Positions 34,951 through 43,042 of a stretch of 64,000 nt of DNA are shown in pieces. Position 1 is the first letter of the stretch. Each line of letters begins with the position of its first letter. Both the position numbers and the translations under genes were made by a program. Under the pieces are notes generated by a model, which saw nothing but the letters and a program-made list of their open reading frames with translations, was not told the DNA's origin and made no database searches. The DNA comes from Macondimonas sp045864775 (GTDB lineage Bacteria > Pseudomonadota > Gammaproteobacteria > UBA5335): positions 310,001-374,000 of the forward strand of contig BTVR01000002.1 of the NCBI GenBank assembly GCA_045864775.1, in the 5' to 3' direction.

Positions 34951-36084
34951 TCAATCCTCCCGGACGATGATGGCGCGCGGCGGCAGGTCGAGACGGTAGG
35001 TCTTCGGCCGGCCGCTCCCATGGATGAGATAAACGGCCGCCTCGCGCGGACCGAGCGCGGCCACCAGTACCTGATTCACCCGTGTGCGGCGTTCGTCGAA
35101 ATCGGCCGGCGACATGCCGTCGCGGTAGCGCGCGTCGGTGCGCGCGTTCCTTCCTTGCAGGCGGTCGTATTCGGCTAGGTACTCGCGCGCGTAATCGGCA
35201 TCCGGCACGCCATCGGCCGGGCGGCGCAGGCCCGGCAGCCCTGCGCGGGCGCGGCGCGCGAACCACAATAAAAAGGCGAGATCTGCCGGGCGCATCGCCA
35301 CAGGCTGGCCGCCGGCCTCGAGCCGTCCGTCGGCGACGTCGATCGCCAGCCGTGGCGGCGCCAGCGCACGATTCAATGCAGCCACGACATCGGAAAAGCG
35401 CGCGCTGCCTGCCAGCAGCGCCGCCGGCTGGCCCTCGCGCAGGCGCACGAAGGGAATCTCGGCCAGCGTCACCTCGGCGCGCTGGCAGTCGAGCGGGCGC
35501 GGATTGGGCCCGAGCGTGTGGATCACCCGCTCGGACGGGCTCGGGTAGTAGAACTGCGGATGGCCCTCGAAGCCGTCGTCCACCAGCACGTGGGAGAGCC
35601 GGTCCTGGGCGCGGCCGAACAGGGATAGCGCATAACCGAGGTAATAACCCATGGTCTTGCGCCCGCCGGCGATGGAGACGTGCAGCGCACAGTCCGGATC
35701 GGCCGTAAGCGCGCGCACGGCTTCGGTCAGCGCATCGGCGGTGGCGTCGTTGTCGGCCTGGCTGCGGATGTCGGCCAGCGGCGCGCCGGCGGCGTCGTGG
35801 ATCACCTCGATGCACCCGGCATCGAAACGGATCGGCGGCAGGCCGTAGTCGGCACGCAGGCGCTCGAACCAGCGATCGCCGGCGAGCAGATTCAGCCGCG
35901 CGTGCTCGGCGCCGCGCGCGGTGGTCAGCAGGCGGATTTCGGTGGGAATCCACGGCCGCGCGGCGCGCGCCGCGAGCGCGTACAGCGTCTCGGTGACGAT
36001 CTGCGGCGACAGGCCACTGACCGCCAGTAGCACGCGGCGCGGGAAATCAGCAGGGTCGCGGGCAGCACTTGGGGGCGTGTTCAT
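34951..36084 (-). CDS. NE0113/Csx14-family CARF protein with C-terminal winged helix
   Basis: 377-aa CRISPR-associated protein of the NE0113 family (TIGR02584). The N-terminal Rossmann-like CARF region has LLAVSGLSPQIVTETLYAL, the hallmark of the family, and HVSIAGGRKTMGYYLGYAL in the ligand-binding region. Members are annotated as cOA-binding proteins or ring nucleases. From about residue 265 a second domain (MRPADLAFLLWFARRA...RRTRVNQVLVAALGPREAAVYLI) looks like a winged helix, so a ligand-responsive regulator is plausible. It heads an operon with csx1. A palindrome lies 42 bp upstream. Confidence 0.8.
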   Translation of the reverse strand: MNTPPSAARDPADFPRRVLLAVSGLSPQIVTETLYALAARAARPWIPTEIRLLTTARGAEHARLNLLAGDRWFERLRADYGLPPIRFDAGCIEVIHDAAGAPLADIRSQADNDATADALTEAVRALTADPDCALHVSIAGGRKTMGYYLGYALSLFGRAQDRLSHVLVDDGFEGHPQFYYPSPSERVIHTLGPNPRPLDCQRAEVTLAEIPFVRLREGQPAALLAGSARFSDVVAALNRALAPPRLAIDVADGRLEAGGQPVAMRPADLAFLLWFARRARAGLPGLRRPADGVPDADYAREYLAEYDRLQGRNARTDARYRDGMSPADFDERRTRVNQVLVAALGPREAAVYLIHGSGRPKTYRLDLPPRAIIVRED

Positions 36085-36125
36085 GGCCACAGTCTGTCGC
36101 CGTTCGTCCATCCCCTCGCACGCCC

Positions 36126-36139
36126 GCAAGCTTGCCGTC
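36126..36139. promoter_or_regulatory. Shared palindromic cas-promoter motif, copy 2 (upstream of the csx14-like gene)
   Basis: GCAAGCTTGCCGTC with the perfect palindrome GCAAGCTTGC, 42 bp before the start codon at 36084. Identical to copy 3 over 14 bp. Confidence 0.55.
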
Positions 36140-36294
36140 ATGCGGGCGCTGATCCATTCGGCGCTTGCGGGGTGCGGGACCGCAGGCGCCGACAGGCAGC
36201 GAAGGCGTAAGCCAGGGGGTCACGCAGCGCAGGGCGGGCGCGGACGGCGCCGCGGCGCGCAACACCCCAAGGATGGTGGTTTTTTCGCATTCCC

Positions 36295-37290
36295 CTATTC
36301 GTCCAGCCGGTAGCGACCCAGGCCCATCACCGCGCCCTTGCCGGCGTGCGCCCACTGCCCGAGCCACAGATACGGCCAGAACGGCGCCAACGCCGCGCCC
36401 GGTAGCACGAAGGTGCCGACCAGTCCGCCCATCTGCAGCAGCGCGTCCTGGCGCGACGAGTAGCGCGTCCAGTCGTGCCAGCGCAGGTCCGCATCCTCGA
36501 TGGGAACCGCATCGGCCGCCTGCACCAAGGCGCGAAAGTCGGTGTCGAGCGGCGTGTCGGTGTGGAAATAGGAGAGCAGCGACAACCGCCGCAGCAACGC
36601 CGAGAAGAAATCGCGAAAGCGCAGCCGCTCGGCCGTCACCAGATCCTCGGCCACCCTCAGGCGCAGCGGCGTCGAGAGTTCCACGCGCACCGGGCCGGCG
36701 GGCGGCGGCGGAAGGACCGGTGTCTGCGCAGGCAGCGATTCGAGCCGCCCGCCGGCGGTGTAGATCGTCTGCCAGCCGGCGGCGGTCTGCTGCTCGACGC
36801 GGGCGAGCGCATAGCGGCCGGCTCCCTGCGCCCCGCCCTGGCCGACGCCGCCCCGCCCCGCGCGGCGCAGCGCCTCGATGAAATATGCGAGCTGGGCCTG
36901 GCCGCGACCGATCAGCACCAGGTCGACGCCGAAGGCCGCCCCAGGCGCGACCTCGCGGCAAGCCGGCCAAGGTTCGATCACGAACGGATGCGGCGCCGCC
37001 GGGTATTTGCGCAGCTTCCCGGCGCGCTCGGGCGGCGGCGTCTCGAACAGGTAGGGATAGACACAGGAGCGGTACAGCAGGCAGTCCGGGCAATGCCGCG
37101 CGCCGGTGACGCACACGGCGCGCTTGAGCGCATGGCCCAGCGCGCCGCGCCAGGCAGAGCCGGCGTAGGCCGGCAGGCGCACAGCGGTTTCGGCGATCAG
37201 GTGCAGGCGGTGGCGGGCAACAGGCAAATCGAGTGTGACGGCGGCCGGCGCGTCGGCATGCTGGCCCGGACCGATTGCGACAACATCCAT
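36295..37290 (-). CDS. cas6: Cas6-family pre-crRNA endoribonuclease
   Basis: 331-aa RAMP protein that cuts the CRISPR transcript within the repeat. The N-terminal ferredoxin-like fold contains a Cys cluster (CPDCLLYRSCVY, about residues 67-78) seen in one Cas6 subgroup, and FVIEPWPACREV. The C-terminal glycine-rich loop is GKGAVMGLGRYRL near the end. It is monocistronic here, divergent from cas2. Weak ribosome-binding site (GGGAC). It could generate the ATTAAGAC 5' handle of the array at 39.9-42.1 kb. Confidence 0.85.
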   Translation of the reverse strand: MDVVAIGPGQHADAPAAVTLDLPVARHRLHLIAETAVRLPAYAGSAWRGALGHALKRAVCVTGARHCPDCLLYRSCVYPYLFETPPPERAGKLRKYPAAPHPFVIEPWPACREVAPGAAFGVDLVLIGRGQAQLAYFIEALRRAGRGGVGQGGAQGAGRYALARVEQQTAAGWQTIYTAGGRLESLPAQTPVLPPPPAGPVRVELSTPLRLRVAEDLVTAERLRFRDFFSALLRRLSLLSYFHTDTPLDTDFRALVQAADAVPIEDADLRWHDWTRYSSRQDALLQMGGLVGTFVLPGAALAPFWPYLWLGQWAHAGKGAVMGLGRYRLDE

Positions 37291-37357
37291 GGATTGCGTC
37301 CCGTAAACGCGAGTGATGGCCCATCTTCCCTGCGGCCCGCGCCACCCCGGCGCCCTC

Positions 37358-37371
37358 GCAAGCTTGCCGTC
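37358..37371. promoter_or_regulatory. Shared palindromic cas-promoter motif, copy 3 (between cas6 and cas2)
   Basis: GCAAGCTTGCCGTC in the divergent gap, 68 bp upstream of the cas6 start and 66 bp upstream of the cas2 start. It could therefore affect both the processing and the adaptation genes. Confidence 0.55.
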
Positions 37372-37437
37372 GCCAAAGCCGGGGCTCGACCGACTTTAAG
37401 CTGCCCGCATGGTAAATCAACCGCACGGTTTATCGGT

Positions 37438-37722
37438 ATGCCCGAACGCAAGCTTTACCTCGCCGCCTACGACGTCGCCGACCCCGAGCGGCTGCGCGAG
37501 GTCATGCTGCTGGTGCGCGGGCACGCCACCGGCGGCCAGCTGTCGGTCTACGAGTGCTACCTCACGGCCGGCGAGCGTACCGACCTGCTCGTCGCGGTCC
37601 GGGACGTCCTGCACCCGCAGCAGGACCGATTCTTTCTGCTCCGGCTCGACCCGCGCTCGCGTGTACGCACGCTCGGGCGCGGTCTCGTGCCGAACGATCC
37701 CAGCTACTTCTATGCCGGGTGA
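37438..37722 (+). CDS. cas2: Cas2 (first copy)
   Basis: 94-aa Cas2 subunit of the spacer-integration complex. The ferredoxin-like start is LYLAAYDVADPERLREV with the conserved Asp, followed by QLSVYECYLTAGERTDLL. Normal length. It begins the plus-strand cluster cas2-cas1-cas1'-cas2', six bp ahead of cas1. Confidence 0.93.
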   Translation: MPERKLYLAAYDVADPERLREVMLLVRGHATGGQLSVYECYLTAGERTDLLVAVRDVLHPQQDRFFLLRLDPRSRVRTLGRGLVPNDPSYFYAG

Positions 37723-37728
37723 AGGACG

Positions 37729-38712
37729 ATGACCACGCTCGTGCTCGACCGCCGCGACCTCGCGCTGGAACTGCAGCCCGGCCGTCTGCGCATCCGCGCC
37801 CCCGACGAAAGCCCGCGCGACGTGCCGCTCGCCCTGCTCGAGCGCGTGGTCATCCACAGCCGAACCCTGCTGGACAGCGCCGTGCTCGGCGCGCTGGCCG
37901 AGGCCGGCGTCGCCGTGCTGGTGCTCAGCCCGCGCCGCCACCAGCGCATGGCCATCCTCCTCGGCCGGTCGCACAACGACCTGGCCACCCGCCTCGCCCA
38001 AGCCGAGCGCCTGCGCGACGCCGCATGGTGCCTGCATTGGGCGCGTCGTCTGGTACGCGCCAAGCTGCGCGGCCAGATCCACTTCAACCGAACCGCGCTC
38101 AGCCTGCGCCCCGACGCGCGCCGCGAGCTCATGCGCAGCCACGACAGCCTCCAGCGCATCGGCGAGCGCCTGTCCGGCGCGGCCGACCTTTCCAGCCTGC
38201 GCGGCCTCGAAGGCGCGGCCGCCGCAGCGCACTTCCAGTCCCTGGGCGCCGTGCTGCCGCCCGCGCTGGGCTTCACGGGTCGCAACCGCCGCCCGCCGCG
38301 CGACCCGGCCAACGCCGTGCTCTCGCTGGCCTATACCCTGCTGCATTTCGAGGCCGTGCGCGCCGGCCATGCCGCCGGGCTCGACCCCTATATCGGCTTC
38401 TACCACCGGCCCAGCTTCGCGCGCGCCTCGCTGGCCTCGGATCTGATCGAACCCTTGCGCCCCTGGCTCGATCAGCACCTCTGGCGGCTGTTCGCCGAGC
38501 GCGTCCTTCGCCCCGAGCACTTCACGCTGGACCGCGGCGCCTGTCTGCTCGGCAAGGCCGGCCGCGAGCGCTTCTATCCCTGTTACGAAACGCTCATCCG
38601 CCCCGCCCGCCGCGCCCTGCGGCGCAGCGCGCGCCATCTCGCCGTGGCCCTCGCCCGCGGCCTTGCACTCGAGATCAGCGATGACGACGATGAAGAAACC
38701 CCTCTACCTTGA
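37729..38712 (+). CDS. cas1: Cas1 integrase (catalytically complete)
   Basis: 327-aa CRISPR integrase. The metal-binding triad is intact: Glu161 in LRGLEGAAAAAHF, His226 in LDPYIGFYHRPSF and Asp238 in ASDLIEPLR. The N-terminal β domain is about residues 1-85. The C-terminus is acidic (EISDDDDEETPLP). The gene order puts cas2 before cas1, and the end overlaps the cas1-like gene by 32 bp. Confidence 0.95.
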   Translation: MTTLVLDRRDLALELQPGRLRIRAPDESPRDVPLALLERVVIHSRTLLDSAVLGALAEAGVAVLVLSPRRHQRMAILLGRSHNDLATRLAQAERLRDAAWCLHWARRLVRAKLRGQIHFNRTALSLRPDARRELMRSHDSLQRIGERLSGAADLSSLRGLEGAAAAAHFQSLGAVLPPALGFTGRNRRPPRDPANAVLSLAYTLLHFEAVRAGHAAGLDPYIGFYHRPSFARASLASDLIEPLRPWLDQHLWRLFAERVLRPEHFTLDRGACLLGKAGRERFYPCYETLIRPARRALRRSARHLAVALARGLALEISDDDDEETPLP

Positions 38713-39436
38713 TGCCCGGCGCCCGCTGGGCGTCGAGGTGCAGGGCCCGGCGCTGAGCGTCGAACGCGAGGATCGCGCGCCCGGCTGGTATCCCTTCGCG
38801 CGCCTGTCGCGCATCGTCAGCCGCGGTCCCGTCCACTGGAGCGGCGAGGCCCTGTGCGCCTGCATGACCGCCGCCGTGCCGGTGCTGTTTTTGGACGAGG
38901 ACGGCCGGCCCGCCGGCCTGTGCACCGGCAGCCTGCGGCGCGTCGCGGGCCTGGATGAACATCTTGAAACCGCTCTCGCCGCTCCCGACGGCGCGGCGCG
39001 CTTCGCCGACTGGCAGCGCAGCCAGGAACATCGCCTCATCCACCACCTCGCCCGTGCGCTCGGCTGGGCGCAGGCGCCCGAACGTCCGCTCGACGCCGCT
39101 CGCCGGCTCGAGCGCGCGCTCCGCGAGCGGCACGGCGAGGACCACGGCGAACGCCTGCGCTGGTACATGTCCCTGCTCGCCGCACACGCGCACCACGTCC
39201 TGACCGACGCCGGCATCAGCCCCGCCCGCTTGGGCGGTGAAATCGGCGGCCTCAACCTGGGACAGGAAATCACCCACCTCGCCGCCTGGAGCCTGCGCGG
39301 CCACGTCCTCGCCGATGGTCGCCCGTTGCCCCGAGGCCTGGATCAAGCCGCCCGTGGCTACGCCGAACGGCTGGAACGCCCCATGACGCATTGCCTGGAC
39401 CGGCTCGTGCACCACCTCTGGCGGATCCGGCTGTGA
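38681..39436 (+). CDS. Cas1-like protein without the catalytic triad (cas1')
   Basis: 251-aa protein whose first about 85 residues read like a Cas1 N-terminal β domain (LYLDARRPLGVEVQGPALSV; SRGPVHWSGEALCACMTAAVPVLFLDEDGRPAGL). The C-terminal helical part (EHRLIHHLARALGWA...WYMSLLAAHAHHVLTDAG) is shorter than in Cas1. I find no LRGxEG glutamate, no GFxH histidine and no SDLxE aspartate. It is probably a structural or regulatory Cas1 paralogue. The start is ATG 38681 or 38690, overlapping cas1; the end overlaps cas2' (GTGA). The family call is inference from pattern, not from a profile search. Confidence 0.6.
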   Translation: MTTMKKPLYLDARRPLGVEVQGPALSVEREDRAPGWYPFARLSRIVSRGPVHWSGEALCACMTAAVPVLFLDEDGRPAGLCTGSLRRVAGLDEHLETALAAPDGAARFADWQRSQEHRLIHHLARALGWAQAPERPLDAARRLERALRERHGEDHGERLRWYMSLLAAHAHHVLTDAGISPARLGGEIGGLNLGQEITHLAAWSLRGHVLADGRPLPRGLDQAARGYAERLERPMTHCLDRLVHHLWRIRL

Positions 39437-39888
39437 AGCCGCGCGCGACCTGGCTCGTCGCCTACGACATTCGCGACCCGCGCCGGCTGGGGCGGGTCTA
39501 TCGCTGCTGCAAGCGTGCCGGGCTGCATGTGCAATATTCCGTGTTTCTCGTGCGCGCCACGCCGCCGCAGCTCGACCGTCTCATCCGCGAACTGGGATCC
39601 CTGATCGACCCCAGGCGCGACGACGTGCGCATCTATCCCGTGCCGGAGCGGCCCGACTGGACCCATCTCGGCCGTTCGCTCTGGCCCCGCGAGGTCGGGT
39701 TCTTCCACGAAGGACTGGACTTCTTGCCACCACCGCAGCCCGCGCCTAATCTTGACCACGGCATTGCCCCCGACGAGGACGCCATGGCCGACATTCACTT
39801 CGACACGCAGCCGTTTCCCCGCAACCGCCCCGGCAAGGCATTGACGCCCAAGCAGAAATCGACGCGAGCAGACCAACCGAAGACCTGA
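39433..39888 (+). CDS. cas2: Cas2 (second copy, cas2') with C-terminal extension into the CRISPR array
   Basis: 151-aa Cas2-family protein. The first about 95 residues form the Cas2 fold (WLVAYDIRDPRRLGRVYRCC; VQYSVFLVRATPPQLDRLI; DDVRIYPVPE). A further about 55 residues (from DFLPPPQPAPNLDHG on) are a polar, Pro-rich extension absent from the first Cas2. The stop codon TGA lies at 39886-39888, inside CRISPR repeat 1, and the last residues (DQPKT) are encoded by the repeat. The GTG start overlaps the cas1' stop by 4 bp. Confidence 0.85.
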   Translation: MKPRATWLVAYDIRDPRRLGRVYRCCKRAGLHVQYSVFLVRATPPQLDRLIRELGSLIDPRRDDVRIYPVPERPDWTHLGRSLWPREVGFFHEGLDFLPPPQPAPNLDHGIAPDEDAMADIHFDTQPFPRNRPGKALTPKQKSTRADQPKT

Positions 39889-42054
39889 AAAAGAAGGGAT
39901 TAAGACATGGCCGCGTCATCTGGATCAACTCCCCATTGTTGACCAACCGAAGACCTGAAAAAGAAGGGATTAAGACTTCACTGTATGGCCCTCTTTGTTC
40001 ATCGTTCGGACCAACCGAAGACCTGAAAAAGAAGGGATTAAGACCGATGGCCAGGGAGAGACTCGCGCAATTGAGCGGACCAACCGAAGACCTGAAAAAG
40101 AAGGGATTAAGACGTCCAAAGCCGGAGCGCATCGGCGTAGGCGATACGACCAACCGAAGACCTGAAAAAGAAGGGATTAAGACGTAGATCATCTCCTCAA
40201 GGTCACCGGGGATCTCCGACCAACCGAAGACCTGAAAAAGAAGGGATTAAGACAGGAGCGGTGCTTCGATTGCTGCTGTCAGCAGCGACCAACCGAAGAC
40301 CTGAAAAAGAAGGGATTAAGACCTTGAACGGCCTCATACACGTTGAGGGTACGAGACCAACCGAAGACCTGAAAAAGAAGGGATTAAGACTTGGCGAGGA
40401 CATTCTTGCCGGGATGAGCTTGGAGACCAACCGAAGACCTGAAAAAGAAGGGATTAAGACTCTTCGTTCCTCGTTCAGTGTTCAGTGTTTCGACCAACCG
40501 AAGACCTGAAAAAGAAGGGATTAAGACGGCTACTCATGATCTTCATTCGCTGTGCTCCGTGGACCAACCGAAGACCTGAAAAAGAAGGGATTAAGACAGG
40601 AGAAGGCGCAGGAGTCACGGTATCAGGTGGACCAACCGAAGACCTGAAAAAGAAGGGATTAAGACTCGGTTCAGTCTTCGAAGTCTTCGAAGTCTTCATG
40701 ACCAACCGAAGACCTGAAAAAGAAGGGATTAAGACGCCATGCTTCGGTCAGTCTTCGAATTCGTGGTCAGACCAACCGAAGACCTGAAAAAGAAGGGATT
40801 AAGACGCGACGAAGATACGCGATGCGATCAGCCGGTGCAGACCAACCGAAGACCTGAAAAAGAAGGGATTAAGACTCGGGCACGTTCGCCCAAGCAGCGG
40901 TTTCAAGGGGACCAACCGAAGACCTGAAAAAGAAGGGATTAAGACTGGTTGGATCAACGGGTGTTGGGCGCTTGGGGGGGACCAACCGAAGACCTGAAAA
41001 AGAAGGGATTAAGACCGCCCCCATACAAGCGTCTTCTTCGTGTAGGGGTGACCAACCGAAGACCTGAAAAAGAAGGGATTAAGACCGCGCAATTGAGCGC
41101 GAATTTGTCTAGGGTAGACGACCAACCGAAGACCTGAAAAAGAAGGGATTAAGACGCGTCGATTGCTTCCCTCGTCGTGCGGGCAATGGGACCAACCGAA
41201 GACCTGAAAAAGAAGGGATTAAGACATCACCGCATTCCAATTCATGCCAGCGCGAAAGACCAACCGAAGACCTGAAAAAGAAGGGATTAAGACCGCATAG
41301 CGTCATCGTATGCAATGCCATGGTGGACCAACCGAAGACCTGAAAAAGAAGGGATTAAGACGCAGCAAAGCGCGATAACGTCGAGTTCGAGCGGCGACCA
41401 ACCGAAGACCTGAAAAAGAAGGGATTAAGACATCGTTCGGTCCTCGCTTTCTCAATGGCTTTCAGGACCAACCGAAGACCTGAAAAAGAAGGGATTAAGA
41501 CAGAAGCTCCGTTACCTCATCAGCGGGGGAGAAGCGACCAACCGAAGACCTGAAAAAGAAGGGATTAAGACGAGCGCCGCGCCGCGCGGGTCGCCCTGGA
41601 CATAGGACCAACCGAAGACCTGAAAAAGAAGGGATTAAGACCCAGTCGGCAAGGTCGGTTTTGTCTGACAGGCCGGACCAACCGAAGACCTGAAAAAGAA
41701 GGGATTAAGACATAGCCGTGTTTGTGGCGTTTGCGCCTACACCCTGACCAACCGAAGACCTGAAAAAGAAGGGATTAAGACGCCCACACGTTGCGGCACT
41801 TACCCGCGCCGAGGGGACCAACCGAAGACCTGAAAAAGAAGGGATTAAGACGGAGGAGAGATTTGATGGGTTGCCATCTGGCCATGGACCAACCGAAGAC
41901 CTGAAAAAGAAGGGATTAAGACACGGCTCGAAACCTTCCTTGCGAAGCGCCGTCAGGACCAACCGAAGACCTGAAAAAGAAGGGATTAAGACACGATGTG
42001 GACTGGCTTTTGCATGACGTCCAGGACCAACCGAAGACCTGAAAAAGAAGGGAT
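39871..42054 (+). CRISPR. CRISPR array, 32 repeats and 31 spacers
   Basis: The 36-nt repeat begins GACCAACCGAAG and ends GAAGGGATTAAGAC. Thirty-one copies appear identical and repeat 32 (42025-42054) is cut after 30 nt. Repeat starts are spaced 67-71 bp apart and spacers are 31-35 nt. The 3' end of the repeat (ATTAAGAC) has the form of a type III 8-nt crRNA 5' handle, so transcription is left to right, with the cas genes. The degenerate last repeat agrees: the leader side is on the left. No separate leader exists; repeat 1 is inside the cas2' reading frame. Spacers 3 and 18 overlap by 14 nt. Confidence 0.98.
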
Positions 42055-42093
42055 GTCGGCAAGTCCGGACGCCGAATGGGAAGGAGAACATGC

Positions 42094-42474
42094 ATGCAGC
42101 CGTTGCGCGCTTTCGCGTTTGCCCTGATGGGTGGCACGGTCTTGGCCGCTGCGCCGTCGGCCGGGGCCGATGATGTCCCCTACGAGCGCTATCGTGGCTA
42201 CCGCTCCGAGCGCACGGCGGAGGAGGACCGGCGCGCCTACGCGCTGGAGCAGCACTACCGGAACATCCTGAGCGGCCGACGGCTGAGCCTGGACGGCAGT
42301 CATCTCGGCTGGCAACTGTGTTACCTGCAGGCCGGCAACGGCTGGATCAGCCGGCAGGAGTGCGACGCCAGCGTGACCGATGCCCGGCGCCTCAAGCACT
42401 GGAAAGACCTCGAGGCGGCCCGCGACCGCCTGCCCGCGGTGGAGGCCTACCCGGCCGGCGACGGCGAGGATTGA
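42094..42474 (+). CDS. Small exported protein of unknown function
   Basis: 126-aa protein with a signal peptide (MQPLRAFAFALMGGTVLAAAPSAGA) and a charged mature part rich in Arg, Tyr and Glu (YERYRGYRSERTAEEDRRAY) with two Cys (QLCYL, QECDA). AAGGAG lies just upstream of the ATG at 42094. It begins 39 bp after the truncated last CRISPR repeat. Not recognised. Confidence 0.6.
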   Translation: MQPLRAFAFALMGGTVLAAAPSAGADDVPYERYRGYRSERTAEEDRRAYALEQHYRNILSGRRLSLDGSHLGWQLCYLQAGNGWISRQECDASVTDARRLKHWKDLEAARDRLPAVEAYPAGDGED

Positions 42475-42547
42475 TGCCGGGCGCGCGCGTGGCCGAACGG
42501 CCGCATTGCGGAATGCGCGTCATGCGCCCAGACGGAGGCGCGCAGGA

Positions 42548-43042
42548 TCAGGACGGCGCGCGCTCCAGCGTGACCTGAACCTGGCACGCGCCCGGCGTCG
42601 CGGCCGGCGTAAGGCTCAAGGCGCGCACGCGCAAGCGCTGGGCCGGCAGGAGGTCGAGCCAGCGCAACAGGCTCTCATAGGGCAGATCGTGAAAGCCGAG
42701 CTGGACCGCGGTGTCGCCCTGGCTCTGCGCCGCGCCGACGAAGGACTCGAGCGCCAGTTCGCGCACCGTCTGCTGCGCGGCAAGGAGCGGGCTTTGCGCG
42801 CCGGCATCGGCGTCCGCCGGCGCCGCGCGCGGGCGCAGTTGGCCTATCTCGACGGCATCGGCCTGCATTTGCGTCCATTGTGCGCGCTGGAGCGCGACCG
42901 CGGTTTCGAGGCGGTGTCGATGATGCAGCAGCGGCCGGACCACGCCCGCGATCCACCCGCCCGCGATCACGACCAGCGCGGCCACGGCAAGCAGGCGCTG
43001 TTCACGCACGCTGCGTTCGGTCCACCAGGCGCGCGGGTTCAT
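42548..43042 (-). CDS. gspM: Type II secretion protein GspM
   Basis: 164-aa inner-membrane protein with one N-terminal membrane segment (LLAVAALVVIAGGWIAGVV) and a periplasmic ferredoxin-like domain. With GspL it links the secretion ATPase to the pseudopilus. Last gene of the gsp operon; the ATG overlaps the gspL stop (ATGA). Confidence 0.85.
   Translation of the reverse strand: MNPRAWWTERSVREQRLLAVAALVVIAGGWIAGVVRPLLHHRHRLETAVALQRAQWTQMQADAVEIGQLRPRAAPADADAGAQSPLLAAQQTVRELALESFVGAAQSQGDTAVQLGFHDLPYESLLRWLDLLPAQRLRVRALSLTPAATPGACQVQVTLERAPS

Noticed and set aside
39977..41465. Overlap of spacers 2 and 23 (ATCGTTCG at the end of one and the start of the other)
   Set aside because: Eight bases shared among 31 spacers is expected by chance, unlike the 14-base match of spacers 3 and 18.
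39936..42091. Repetitive small proteins with TNRRPEKEGIKT or LNPFFFRSSVG repeats
   Set aside because: They are translations of the CRISPR repeats in different frames, not genes.
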